Below, piece by piece: positions 1 through 11,915 of a stretch of 64,000 bases of DNA; position 1 is the first letter of the stretch, and each line of letters begins with the position of its first letter. The position numbers and the translations under genes were made by a program. The notes under the pieces were generated by a model, which saw only the letters and a list, made by a program, of their open reading frames with translations, ran no database searches and was not told where the DNA came from. Origin of the DNA: Ophthalmolycus amberensis (taxonomy: Eukaryota; Chordata; Actinopteri; Perciformes; Zoarcidae); contig JAFEUB010001373.1 in NCBI GenBank assembly GCA_024529925.1, positions 1,641,001 to 1,705,000 on the forward strand, written 5' to 3'.

Positions 1-1560
1 CTCATAAACACCAGCAGATACAAGCAGCATCCACAGACATACTCCCTTACTCCTTCAGCACACGTGTACCACACACTACTTAAGAGGGTCTACTCTGACT
101 GTGGCACACTGCCACTCACTGGTCTGTGAGAGGTGCTGCTGTGTCTCCTGGAATATATTCCTCACATCGTATTCCATACACCGTCTGTGCATCACTCTTT
201 TTATAAAATTGAGATGCTGCTACATTTTTTGTGTTGACAGCAATGTCATGGTCAAAGTTTCCATTTATCACAAATATTTGAAGTTATACAACACAAAAAA
301 AAGCCGGCGGCTTGCAGAATTCCTATGATAAAGTTTTTAAGGTCCAGCTCTCCAAGGACAGAGTCTCATCTCTGTCTCTTCTTCTTGAACTGATCCTCAT
401 GATGCAGCAGCAGCCATGTATGCAGAAGATGAGAAGGAATGACAAGAGGACAGGAAGCGAGAAAAAAGATGAAGGGATGGGAGAAGGAGAGAAGGGCAGA
501 GGATGTGCAGAAAAAGAGAGGGAGAAAGTGAGAGAGCAGCGCACTGTGTGACATGCGGACAGATGGTAGCCACACTGCATAGCCGCTGAGGCACATGCGA
601 TAGTCGTGAACCGTGGTGGAGCCTCCCACACCCACGCCTATACTGTTGACACCTCTCTACACACTCGGGCAGGGAGGGGGGGGGAGGAGGGGGAGGACAC
701 ACAGGCAGGACACTGGTTTGTGCACTGTGTCCTGGATGTGTAGCACCTCTTTTGTATTAGAAGTAAAAGAAAACACATTGACATTTGTAAAAATGGCTAA
801 ACCGCTAAAAGGTTGGAAAGAAGACTTTGGAAGTGTGTGTTGGGGACAGCCTTAATGACCAACGGGTTTGAGGCATCACTCATGTGCCACAGCATCTCCC
901 TGTTGGTCATCATCTCTTAACTGTCGGCTATAACAAAGGCATCAATTGCCAAAAAATAGTTCAGGAAAATAAAGAGGATGTTGGTGGATATCCTGGAAGA
1001 GGAAGAATCCAACAGTCTGCGCAGAATGCCTGCTTTGTAAACTGCAGCGTACCAATTACAGATACAGGGGCAGCATGTACGGGATTGTATTTAAACATGT
1101 TTAAAACTGAGGCGAAGCGTCATTTTCTGTAGCAGGCATCTGAAACATTGTCAGGTCAAAATCATGTTTCTAAGCAATTTTCATAAAACTCGGAAAAGTA
1201 ATTTAGCAACAAGGGAAAAGAGACTTTGTGTCTCTTGAGCTGATAATAAGGAACCATGAACTTCAGGACCCCAAAAAGAAGGTTAAGTGAACCCAAGCAC
1301 ATCTATGTTCCTGATAAAAGACATTCTCCATTCCAGAGTGCAGTGAGTCAGGAGCTAGCGCAACAGAGGTTTGGCCTTGATGTGGCATCAGAACTCTATA
1401 CACCAAAGCAGACCTGTGACATTATCCGGTGTCGTCTCTTTAAAGAAACAAAACAACATTTCTGGTTTTACAGTCATCTCTGTCATCTCTGCTTCTATTT
1501 GTGCCCTTTTCACATCATCCACCCTTTTCTCTCTTCCACTGCCTGCCACTCCTTTTACAC
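1..1560. other. non-coding stretch, no gene recognised
   Basis: No convincing exon is seen on either strand. Positions 420-545 are strongly purine-rich on the plus strand, with GAGA/GGAGAA blocks, and this creates overlapping open frames on both strands that I regard as compositional. A G-rich block lies at 672-692. A plus-strand open frame begins at 1256 and runs into the CT microsatellite, where it becomes a Ser-Leu run. Its first 70 or so codons match nothing I recognise and have no clear splice sites. Confidence 0.6.
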
Positions 1561-1561
1561 C

Positions 1562-1564
<3 letters not shown>

Positions 1565-1599
<35 letters not shown>
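1565..1599. repeat. (CT)n microsatellite
   Basis: About 17 uninterrupted CT units followed by a GCTCTCT continuation. It reads as Ser-Leu or Glu-Arg runs in translation, so the open frames that cross it are artefacts. Confidence 0.97.
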
Positions 1600-1602
<3 letters not shown>

Positions 1603-4439
1603 CTCTGACTGTCTATTTTCCTCCTCTTCCCCCTTCATCGTACCCATGCAGGTTGGTCCGCGTGGCCCGTTGTGTTGTTTAATATGCACAGTCCATTCTT
1701 GCTCCTTTATTATTGTCCCACTGGCGGCGGAGGCCCTTTTCTTCGGCCAGACAATGGGCGGCGTCGTGACAGAGAGCACGGTGGTCATGTCCCATTTGCC
1801 ACCCCGCGCTATCTCTCTATCCTGCCCCCCTTCTCACCCGCCATCCGCTTTTCAATAGCACCCTAATACTGTTACAGGAGAGAAAGACCTGAGCGCCTTC
1901 AATACGCCCCAAGCCTCCAGGGCCACAGCTATATACATACTATTAGCATAATTATAGCCTGAGAGAGAGAGAGAGGGAGACAGATAGACGGAGAAATAGA
2001 GAGAGAGAGGCAGCAAAGGTGTTTCTAACGTGACGGTAGTCTCCCCCTACAACTCCACACACACACACAGACATTCTTGAAAAAGGCCGTTTGAATAGAC
2101 GTAGTTTTGGATTTGTCCTGATCTCATCTCCCGTTGGAATAGTTCACTTTGGGCTCGTGGGTGGGCAATCCTCCCGTTGGTTCCGTGGCAGCCTGACTTT
2201 GAACTTGAACTTGGACCCTGGGGGTGAGCAGATTGAAATTGAATTGAGGAGGGCTCCCCCTGGGATACCGGGCTGGTAAATGCAGGCTGGAGCAGCTGTG
2301 GTCCCGGCGGCTTGTTAACATATCTTCCCACTCGGTTATGTTATTCTGTCCCGCTCTATTGTGTTCATTCCTGTTCCCGTGTAATGACGGGCTATTTGAA
2401 GTTCAGCCTCAAACATCTATCGTTCTGGCAAAATCGCTACTTGCGTGAAATTAAAAGACACTATGGTTTGGTCTTTACATGTTTCCATGTGAGGAATTCT
2501 GAATTTAAAATCGTTTCTGTGTTATTCTGAAATACTGAATATTGTTGTGTTGGTCGGTCTTTGTTTAATTGTTTGTTCCCCAAAATAGAGCAATGGTTCT
2601 TCAGAAAGGAACCATCTAATTTGTCAAAACTCACAAACATACTGATGAGGTGAGATGCGAATTGAGGTGGAAACGTCAATGTGATAATAAAAAGCCACTA
2701 ACACCCTCTCACTTCTGTCTTTAGTGAGAAAGGTAACAATCGGCATACATTCCCGGGACGAATGACAAATGATAATAAATAAAATCAACAGCGATTTAGA
2801 CAGTAGCTATAATATATATATATATAATAATATGCACACCTCAAAGCCACAGTAATTTTACTTCGCTGGTTATTGTAAAATTCACTTTAGTCTTTCTTAG
2901 ACTTCCCACTTCACCAACTCTGGTTTGAGAGTTTGAGAGAGAGACCAAATAAGTATTATTTTTACTTATCTTAGCGGGTTTTCCAGTGTTTAAAATAACC
3001 CTCACATGAGCCCATAGTTTGTATTGTACTTTGCAGATTTTGTGGAACTTTTGGTTGAAATTTGCTTGACATTTGGATGGAAACGGGACTATTGACTAAT
3101 AGATGCTGTTGTTTATTGTTTGTACATTGCTTTTCAATGGACACTCTCAAACATGAAGTGTTGTAAGTTGTCCATCACAAACACTGCATTGTGTGACCGG
3201 ACGGTTAAAATGCATACTGTGCAATTGCAACATCCTCTGTTCGATTGTGAGACGTTTGCTGCTCGTCTTCTCTCTCTCCCCATGTTGGTCTGTCTGTCAT
3301 TACGAATGCTATGAGTGAGATAAAATGAGCCCCAAAATAACCTGAAAAACAACAATGAAATCCCTCCACACACTCTGAACACACTCAGACACAGACAGGC
3401 GGTCATCCCCCAACAGTCATATACTGTACACCGCACAACAGCTCCGCAGAGTAAACCGATGATCTGTTCTCCACCCACTACATATTTTTCACAGGAAAGA
3501 ATACAACAGCAATAGAAAAAGCCAACTCCTCGCTACCACTGGCCCAGTCATCCTGTTTTAGGGGCGGCTTTAAAGCATGTCACAAGACCTCATGCATAGT
3601 AAACAGAGCGGCCTCCATGGCTGACTGGTGAGCAATTTGCCTCGTAGATTGCCTGGCCCCGGGGCCTTGGAGCTATGTTTATGTATGAGCCCTCCTGTTT
3701 CATATGTATCGGCCCCAGATCATTTTCTGTCCCAGCCCCCACCCCCTTTTTTCTCCTCCCTGGCAGAACTGATGGCATACACATACAGACACACACCATA
3801 CAACAGAAACACACACACATGCACGCATATGGACGAACACATAGCGTTAACATTAAGAGTGATGACCTGCACAAGGGGCGACACTGTCCCGGCAGATTAC
3901 ACTATTGTCAATACAAATAGAAATGTACTATACATGTGTTGCAGCTGCTGCTGCTTACCGCGGCAGTTGTGCCTTGCAGGGTGAGCGGAGATGTATTAGG
4001 AACATGTTGTCTGTGATAGTGCGTTCATACCTCCTCACGTTGGCATTTTTATAACACCGTTGACCATATTTTCTCCCTTAAATAAATAACTTGCATTCCG
4101 CGCTGACGCTGGAAACTCGTGATTTCTGAGCTCTGCGTCATCAGCACCTTTTCACCACACATCACAAGGCCATCGTCACATGTAAATAAAGATGTGTTTT
4201 TAAGCATGTGTCAAACATCATTTGAATTTCCTGATGTCGATGGCATATGCTGCGAGGCTGCATGCAGAGAGACAATTACGGAACTGAGTATGTGTAAGAT
4301 GAGAGTCCGAGTTCATTAACCCTTCATCGCTTCCTCTGTTATCCCCCCATCCTCCATTTCCCACATTCTTATCTTCGCTGGCTCTATTCATCGTTTGAAC
4401 CCCCGCCCTCCCAAACTCTGTTTAATGAAAGAACGGACA
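1600..4439. other. non-coding stretch with minor low-complexity tracts
   Basis: No gene seen. It holds a GA-rich purine tract (1960-2010), a short (AT)n (2811-2828) and an imperfect hairpin with 7-bp arms ATGGTTC/GAACCAT at 2593-2615. Short open frames here lack splice-site support or recognisable protein content. Confidence 0.6.
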
Positions 4440-4720
4440 GGTTTTAAAGATGCGCAAAGCCCATCTCTGAATAGACGACGAAGACAGATGCTCAATGTAA
4501 GACCATCTTAAGAAATATTTACAGCATCAAAAGTCGGGCCGAAGATGTCCTCTATGTGTCAGCTAAGGGCGAAACATCTCCAAAGGGCCCAAAATGTAAT
4601 GGGTTTCACAGGACACAATTTGTTTGATATGAAATGATCCTCGGCAGACACAAAGTGGCCCCCATTAGGGGCCAAGCAGATTAGCGGAGTCCTCTGAGGG
4701 TCCGTGGCTCAGTGTCAGTG
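4440..4720. promoter_or_regulatory. candidate conserved non-coding element
   Basis: Unique, mixed-composition sequence without microsatellite content. It includes a perfect inverted repeat, TGGCCCC-CATTA-GGGGCCA, at 4656-4674. All frames are broken by stops, so coding is unlikely. It looks like deeply conserved fish non-coding elements in texture only: there is no alignment behind this call. Confidence 0.22.
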
Positions 4721-4819
4721 GTGGAGGACTCTTCTTATCTTTCATTAAGCGCACACAGCAGGGCAGATTCACCAGCCCAGGAGGGGGGGAGGACTGAGAA
4801 AGAGAGAGAAAGAAAGAAT

Positions 4820-4834
4820 GGGGGGGGGGGGGGG
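4820..4834. repeat. poly-G run, 15 bp
   Basis: Uninterrupted G15 directly after a GA/GAAA-rich tract (4797-4819). It could form a G-quadruplex and its length is prone to sequencing error. Confidence 0.95.
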
Positions 4835-5314
4835 ACAGAGATTGGAGGCGTTTAAAAAATAATTTCCACATATCGTAGCCCCATCTCTAATTCAGAAGCG
4901 AAGGAGCCGTGGGGAATGCGCAGCATCTTTCTCTCCAAATGCCAAAATTGACCAGCAGGCACAGAGGAAATGAGGCAGAACACAAATGCACACACATACA
5001 CTGACACACTCGTGTGCACGCAGACACACTTGTGAATACAGACAGGTTGGATAAATGCACAGGCAGAGGAAGAAGGCATACACATATGCAAGCACCAGTA
5101 ACAAACACACTCACACTTGCCAAGTCTCGAATACAGCCAAACACAAACCGTAAAAATGAGACCTACTCAGACACTCACGGGGGAATACCGCTCTTCACGC
5201 ACACACATCCACACGCCACGACGATGGCAGCACGCCATGCGGGTTCATGTCTAATCTGTGTTTGTTAATGGTTGGTGTGTGCTAATTACTGTCACCGTGC
5301 ACCGGGGGCCTTCG

Positions 5315-5376
5315 CTGGCCAATCACCAACTAAACTAGCCTCTGACCGGCCAATCGCTAGCCGGTCTAGCCTCTGA
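5315..5376. repeat. 31-bp diverged tandem duplication
   Basis: GGCCAATC at 5317 recurs at 5348, and CTAGCCTCTGA at 5335 recurs at 5366, both offset by 31 bp. The middles of the two copies have diverged. Each copy carries one CCAAT motif. Confidence 0.75.
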
Positions 5377-5456
5377 ACCAAAGGGGCTTCTGGGAGAGAG
5401 GGACTTTCAGCGGCGGTGAAATTGGCCTTGGAACACTCGTCTAATGTTGGAACATG

Positions 5457-5482
5457 GTGTGTGTGTGTGTGTGTGTGTGTGT
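5457..5482. repeat. (GT)n microsatellite
   Basis: About 13 perfect GT units, followed by purine-rich sequence containing further short TGTG runs up to about 5582. Confidence 0.97.
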
Positions 5483-6929
5483 AGCAGAGTAAAGAAGGAG
5501 AGGGACGGGGACGGAAAGAGAGACATGGTGAATGTGTATGTGTGTGTGAGAGCCATGGAGGGAGTGCTTCCGTGTGTGTGCACATGTGGCACTATGAGCA
5601 TGTGAGCAGCGGACGACAGAGTGGAAAGGAAAACAAGGCCTGAATGTGGGCCAAGTCAACCACTCCACAGGCTCAAAGGCAGCAGTAATCCAGTGTTGAC
5701 ATGGTAAAAGCCATGAGCTTAGTGTCAATTAGATAGAAACAATATGCTTACTCTTCTGGAGTAAGTGGATCGTACCTTTTAAGCAGAGCGAGCCAAGCAA
5801 TACTATTATAGGTTACCACTGGAGATGAAATGAGGCCGTGAATCGGACTTTCCAGTCCAGCGTACATCTGCATCTCTCATGTTTAAAGTCTAACACCATA
5901 TATTTCAGCTCGTTTGTACCAGTTTGAAATTCACACTCCGGTAGTGACAGCCATCAACGTTGGATTTTACCGCCATTTTGTGATGGTTTCATATTCTACC
6001 CTCAGAGGCTGGATGGCCTTATTACATTTGAGTCACTCAGAATGGGTTTCTGGGCCATGACAATCTCAAACCATGCAGGCCACCATCATTCAGCGTCGGT
6101 GAAAGAGGAGAGATACAAAGGGTGAAACCATCTCTGACATCCCTGGAATGGCCCTGAAGCCATACGAGGGAGGTGGTGCATGTGTGTGTATGTGGACAGC
6201 ATGTGTGTATGTTTGTATAAATGGCTGCTTTGCTCCTCTGATAATGCCATGGTACCAGCTGAGGCCAGAGGGTATGAGGGGGTAGAGGATCATGTGATTG
6301 GTTGATGCGTTACGCCATCTTAAACGATAGTGAGAGTCCATTTACAGCAGTCGCCTGCTGATGCTGCCCTGGAGGGGTATGAGGCACCTGCATGTAAACA
6401 AGCCATGTATTTAAAGGTGCAGTACACATATGCATACAGATAATGATAGCTTATTTTATTTACAGTTTTCTGACAGCGCGCTTTTCAAGATACTCAAAGA
6501 CGCGTTTAACGACAAGATCCTTGAGAACTAAAAATACACAAAGTAGCACAGGATATTAAATGAAAAATAAAAAGCAGAAAGAGTAGTTTTAGTAATGTCA
6601 TACACACAGATGTGTTTGGGCAGAGTTTCAGAGGGAGGGGGCAGCTATGGAGAAGTCATCCATGGGTCAGTGCTTGGTCCTGGATGGTGCAGACAGGAGG
6701 TTAGCATCAGAGGAACAAAAGCTGCGGGAGTGTAGCTGCGGAGAGGGTGAGGGAGGGGGAGCCTGGTTATGGAAGGCTTTTTTAGTGAAAAGAAGGACCT
6801 TGAATATAATCTGCTGCTGTCTCAGAGCTCAATATGCACATACTGGCTGCTATCAGTTCACATTACTAAAAAATACACACTGACTTTTGGGCATGCTCGC
6901 GGCATGTCTCTATCGATGGCGATGTTTGT

Positions 6930-7690
6930 TTGTCTGTCCAATTTAGTCAAGACTGAATCATCGCAACACCACTGGCTGGATGGTCAAAGACATTCATGGT
7001 CCCCAGAGGATGAAACCCATTCACTTTGGAAAATGACTTTTACTCTAGCGCCACCAGCAGGTCAGACGTTTCACTTGCACAAAATTCAATGGATTCTATT
7101 GATTTTGGCCATGTCATGAAATTGACATTTTTGAGGAATGTTTCTACAAATATTGAGAGGAATCCCCATGAAATTTGGCACCAACATCCACAGTGTCCAG
7201 TGGACAAAAAATCACTTTTGCGATCTAAGGAATTTTCCTCTAGCACCACCACAAGGTTGATCCTTGTGGTTTCCAGTGGATGTCCCAATGACTATCAGAT
7301 GGTCTGCCATGAAATTTGATAAGACATTCATGTTCCCCACAGATAATAACTTTGGTGATTCCCTGACTTGTCTGCCAGCTCTAAGCCCATTTGTCCAATT
7401 ACTACTTTGCTTTTTAATGAAATACCTGCAAAACTAATGTCATTCCCATCAGCTTCAATTGTTGATTGTAACTTTTTTAATTAATAAATTAAAATAATTC
7501 GTCCAAATTGTTCTAAGCACCAAATGTTAGCACGCTAAACTGAGATTGTGAAGATGGTAAACGATTCACCCGCCTAACATCAGCACATCAGCATTGTCAT
7601 TGCAAGCTTATTAGCATGCCGATGTTAGCATTTAGCTCAAAACACCGTACGGCCTCACAAAGCTGCTAGCATATCTGTAGACTCTTGTTA
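6930..7690 (+). mobile_element. relic of a dispersed percomorph repeat
   Basis: The segment carries landmarks of a repeat I have often seen in percomorph genes and UTRs: 'attcatggtccccagagga', 'ctctagcgccaccagcagg', 'ccatgaaatttgataagac', 'aatacctgcaaaactaatg', then 'gatgttagcatttagctca' and 'gctgctagcatatctgtag'. It is internally modular: the module containing 'ccatgaaattt' and 'attcatg' recurs two to three times. The copy is degenerate and has no intact reading frame. I do not know the formal family name. A non-autonomous retroelement or DNA-transposon remnant are both possible. Confidence 0.75.
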
Positions 7691-9046
7691 AACAAAGCAT
7701 TTTAGTTTTGTCCTCCAAGCCCAAAACCACACACACAGAACATTTTTTCTCCAAACCAAATCATGATGTTTGTTCTAATGTGACACAATGTTCCCCCTAT
7801 AGTTCTAAAAACAACAAGAATGTACATGTACAAACATTGTTTCTTCAGTGAGGGAGTGCTACATCCCCTGAACGCCTATCTATACATGTACGGCTCCCTC
7901 CGTCCACCCATCTAACTTTTACTTGTGAGCTGCACTCTCGCCTCCATGAACACCCAAGCTTGGCAGGTCTCCGAGTCAACGCGTTGTTTGCTTAAATTGG
8001 AAGGTTGGATGAGGGAAGCCAACTAATGTGGCAAACCACTTCAAAACCACTTTTCATCTTTTCCCTCCTTTCTTTTATCAGGCTCCATCATTTTCATCTG
8101 AGAGGGAGAAGGAGAGCGAAGGAGAGAGGCAGCCGAGAAAAAAAGAGAGAGAGACATAGAAAGATGGTGATGGTGATGTTGATGGCATCAGGATGATTAT
8201 ATGTGAGCAGGTCTTAATGACTTCTCTCCTTCTGACTCCTTTCTGCTTATTATCCGACCAAACAGCTGCCATCTATGGTGGCTCTGCCATTGAAAATCGG
8301 ACCCACAAAGAGAAGAAGAGAGTTGCACTTTGCCGAACAATAGGTGAAGGCTTGCCATGCTTGCCTTAAGAGCACAACTACGGCATTTACAAGTGACCTT
8401 GTGAGGGTTTTCAAGCATGGTGGTAAAGATGATATGTTCCAGTCTAACACTGAGACTGTATTTATCTGCAATCCAAAATGTGGAGACAATTTTCTTCCAA
8501 CTAAGCACGGGACGACTGGGGAACAGGCACGTGAGGTCCAAATTACGAAGGCACTTGCAATGTAACTCTGCATTCATTATCTACCATATTAAGGCTAATA
8601 GCATCTCAGGAACAAAAAACGCAACATGTTTCAAGCAGTCATCGTTTCAAGGCCCGACTTTTAAAACAAGCTAAATTGTTCCCTCTTGAAAACTTGAGAA
8701 GCCAAAGTTCACTGCCAGTTCATTTTCTCCTTTCTATTCTGAAATTACAGGGGCTTTCAGTGAGGTCACTGCACTGTCATGATGAATAATAGATCTTAAT
8801 TGATTTAACCTGGTCCTGAAGTGGGCTAAAAACGTAAGCCCTGTCACTTTCAGAGGGCAGCAAGTGGGCAGCATGGTCCAGCACACATCTTTAAAAGCCC
8901 CGTGACGCGAGTCCGGGATGAAATATTCACGCTGAAGCGAGGACTGACCTCCCGCTCAAAACCACGGCGTGATCTCCGATTGATTTCTGACAAGACAATT
9001 GGGGCGTACCAAAATGCAGCCAGCGCTGTCCAGCTACACCTGCAAG
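7691..9046. other. non-coding stretch
   Basis: No gene seen. There is a purine-rich tract at 8098-8165 (GAGAAGGAGAGC type). Sequence at 8690-8870 is unique and includes ATTA/TAAT-rich segments such as 'gatcttaattgatttaacc', which could be regulatory, but only its composition supports that. Confidence 0.5.
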
Positions 9047-9074
9047 CCCCCCCCCCCCCCACACACACACACAC
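9047..9074. repeat. poly-C (14) followed by (AC)7
   Basis: C14 at 9047-9060 joined directly to an AC run at 9061-9074. Compound simple repeat. Confidence 0.95.
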
Positions 9075-9360
9075 TGACAGCACACTGTAGTGAAGTCACC
9101 TTGTGGAAAGGCTACCCACCTTTACCGGTAAGTCATTTTGGCTGAAATTAAACAGCTGCTTCTGAGCTCTCAATGGTTTCAAGTGTTTTGTGAGGTTGAA
9201 GCTATTTGGTGCAAACTATTTAGTGGTGCGATGATATCAGTCGAGTGGACATTAAAACGCTGCTTTGAGCATCCCGCCTGCTATACGGGGCAGATTAATT
9301 ACCGGCAGCAAACGATTCCTGAATCAGCCGACTTTTCAAGAATAAATGCTAAGAAGGGCT

Positions 9361-10000
9361 AATTACTAATATCAATGAACCAATGCACTTCTTCAACGGT
9401 TATTACATTGTGTTATCACTTAACAAACTTTGACCTATTGATTTGTTGCAGATCTTATGCATCAATAGATGTAAAGTACAAATTCAATGTTTTTGCTCGA
9501 TCAAAGTCTGTTTCTCGCTGATCCAACAGGCAGTGTTGCAATTATGTAGATTTATTCATAGCATTAGCATGATAAATTGGGAACAAAATGAAGCAGCTAC
9601 ACTTGAATTATTAAGATTATGAAAAATTATAATGAATGCTTTGCTCTTGATGTGACTTGTTTTCCTGATAAACAAAGGCCTCTAATTACCACAGAAACAT
9701 CTGGGGACTTCGGTAACCTTCATTAATCTAACCCAATCCCGCCATTCATCTCCCTGCAGAGTTTCACATTAGAAAGGATAAGTGCACCAGTGACACTGCA
9801 TATCAATGCGTACCAGTTATCAGACACATTCTCTCCGGTTACTTTCTGGCATCGTCCAACACCTCAGGGATATTGCCCAATAAATGCCTTCTGCTGGTGC
9901 CACATCCTCCGATCTCATTGTCTCGGAGTGTTAATTGCGAGACAGTAAACACTGATTACAAGTCAATTAGAGGCTGCTTCAAACAAACTGCTGCAGTTTC
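9361..10000. promoter_or_regulatory. candidate conserved non-coding / enhancer-like region
   Basis: About 640 bp of unique, moderately AT-rich DNA free of microsatellites. Homeodomain-type cores are dense (ctaattacc, cattaatc, gttaattgc, tcaattag), along with 'aacaaaggc' and 'gataaacaaag' elements of SOX/FOX type. No frame is open for long. This texture is typical of developmental enhancers in gene deserts, but without an alignment it is an inference. Confidence 0.28.
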
Positions 10001-10304
10001 ACTTTCCAAAAACAGGTGATGTAACTCTGCAGACAAAGTCGGACATCTTTGCGGATTTCTCTGCGGATCCCCAAAGGCGAGAGCACTTTGAGTTCATCTC
10101 AGACATGATAATGAACGTCACATTCAACCTGGCCTGACACCACATGTATTCAAAGACCTTTTCTTTTCCCACTTCACATTCATCCAGGTCCTCCAAAACT
10201 ATAAGTTATCCAGCTCAGGTCCAACACATCAATCCATCCTATTTTGCAGATGGTCTCAGTGTCTGAGTGTTAGTGTTCCTAAGGGTCACACTGACTGTTT
10301 GGTC

Positions 10305-10306
<2 letters not shown>

Positions 10307-10342
<36 letters not shown>
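10307..10342. repeat. (GT)n microsatellite
   Basis: About 18 perfect GT units. Confidence 0.97.
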
Positions 10343-10346
<4 letters not shown>

Positions 10347-10492
10347 CGTGTGTTCAGGCCAGGGGTAGCGGTGTGTGGACAACCTCTTCAACCGGGGCCT
10401 CAGGCTGACAGAAAAAACCTGGCTCAGACTGAGAGAAGAGAGCTGGGATATGAGGCTGGATGAGGCTGGGAGTGATGGAGGGCCGTGACCCG

Positions 10493-10501
10493 GTGTGTGT
10501 G

Positions 10502-10536
<35 letters not shown>
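10493..10536. repeat. (GT)n microsatellite with one TT interruption
   Basis: About 21 GT units broken once by 'tttg'. It lies 150 bp from the preceding GT tract. Confidence 0.96.
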
Positions 10537-11179
10537 ATAAAGGAGGTGACGGAGGATTTAGGACAGGTAGTGGAAAAGGAAAAAAGAGGGGTTGCTGTCA
10601 GAGTCCTTTTAGAGATTCAGCGATCATTCGTTTAGTCGGTGTGTTGTGCTCTATTGTGCGTTGTGTTTGTGCGTGAAGGTAGTTAATGTGTATCACGTGT
10701 GTGTGCTGCTCCCTCTCTGACCTGCGGGATGAGTAGGGGGGAGACTCCTGCTGATTAATGGGCCTGTCGGCTCTCCCATGGTGGCACGTTTCCAAACTAA
10801 ATTTGGCCACTGCTGGCTAGCGGGGTCAGGTGCAGGCAATGGAGACATTAGTGAGGGCCTGGCTCCCAGCAGCGTCTCCTGAACACTGCTGGACCTCAGC
10901 ACCAGGAGAAGCTGGACTAGGCTACGAAAGGTCATCTCACTGAATTGTTAAAGGTACTGTTTATAATATTGGACTATCCTCTTTAAAGGGCATTTAACTG
11001 AAAATAATACAAAATAAAGTCCAAGAAACGTTCAGAGAAAATGTGTTGCAAACTCTACAACAAACTGTCTTTTGATATGTGATCTCACATAATTCCACGG
11101 GGATGTTTGGTCAGTGGTTGCCAGTGGTTATGAAAGGAATGGCTCAACTTTTTGGGGAATTATACTTATTTGCTTTCTT
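10537..11179. other. non-coding stretch
   Basis: No gene recognised. A minus-strand frame of about 80 codons at 10693-10935 has no splice support and no recognisable content. Confidence 0.5.
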
Positions 11180-11300
11180 GCTGAAAGATGAGAAGGTTGA
11201 GATCCCTTTCATGTCCGTACACCAAATATGAAGCTTTCAGCAGCCAGTTAGCTTAGCTTAGCTTAAAGACTGGGAACAGGGGGACACAGCCTGGCAGTAC
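11180..11300 (+). mobile_element. relic of a second dispersed teleost repeat
   Basis: The landmarks 'gatgagaaggttgagatcc', 'catgtccgtacaccaaatat', 'agcagccagttagcttagc' and 'aaagactgggaacaggggg' match a repeat that is abundant in percomorph DNA, from memory. Only this block is clear, and the flanks have decayed beyond recognition. Inverse-orientation remnants appear at about 47915-48030 and possibly at 60640-60870. Confidence 0.7.
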
Positions 11301-11783
11301 CTCTCATAACGTCTAAGACTAATTCAAATAGTATCAGTTCATATCTTGTTTTAGCCGCTCATTTTGACAGTGATTTGCCGTCATACTCTACGAGCTGCCG
11401 CTGACACATTTTGAGCCCTTTCTCGCGGACGCCATCGCGAGGATACTACGCTGCGTTCACAGTGGAATGTGGAAGAAACGTCAGATATTAATGTGTGGTA
11501 GTTGAACGGCCCAATATGGCATAGTGTATTGCTCTTTTACTGTGATCCGTGCCAAGTAGAGGCTAAGACAGCTTGCTAAACAGAACTTTGTCACTAGCGT
11601 ACTTTTCTTTACTTCCACTCACGTGAATATGGTGTATAGAAAGTGTTGAATCATAATTCTCACGGTGCCCACGTTCCCTGAAGGCAACGTGGTTGAGGAC
11701 GGTCCTCAGCCTTCTTTGTTATGCTGTCACTCATGATGACACGCCCCTCTCAGTTGATGCCACGCCCCCTCGCTAGATCAGGG
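11301..11783. other. non-coding stretch
   Basis: Unique sequence with a few CpG-containing segments (11380-11470) but no open frame bounded by splice sites. It may be a decayed continuation of the repeat relic to its left. Confidence 0.45.
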
Positions 11784-11915
11784 TCAAAAAACCGACGTGA
11801 AAGTGAAAAAAAGATTTGAAACCGAAAAAAAAAAGATTTGAATCTGAAAATATAAAATCTCAAACTGAAAAATATAAGAACTCAAATATCGAAATATATG
11901 TGAAAGTGAAAAATT
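11784..11915. repeat. A-rich degenerate tandem repeat
   Basis: Diverged units of roughly 20 bp built on 'aagatttgaa-ctgaaaa' recur five to six times with substitutions and indels (aaagatttgaaaccgaaaa, aaagatttgaatctgaaaa, aaatctcaaactgaaaaat, and so on). The minus strand is T-rich and reads as Phe/Ser/Leu-rich open frame, an artefact of composition. Confidence 0.6.

Larger units (their letters stand above)
4835..6929. other. non-coding stretch with a 31-bp duplication and a GT tract
   Basis: No gene seen. It contains CA-rich sequence (4985-5220), a 31-bp diverged tandem duplication at 5315-5376 and a (GT)n at 5457-5482. From 5490 to 6900 the sequence is unique, with no splice-bounded open frame I can support. 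Confidence 0.55.
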
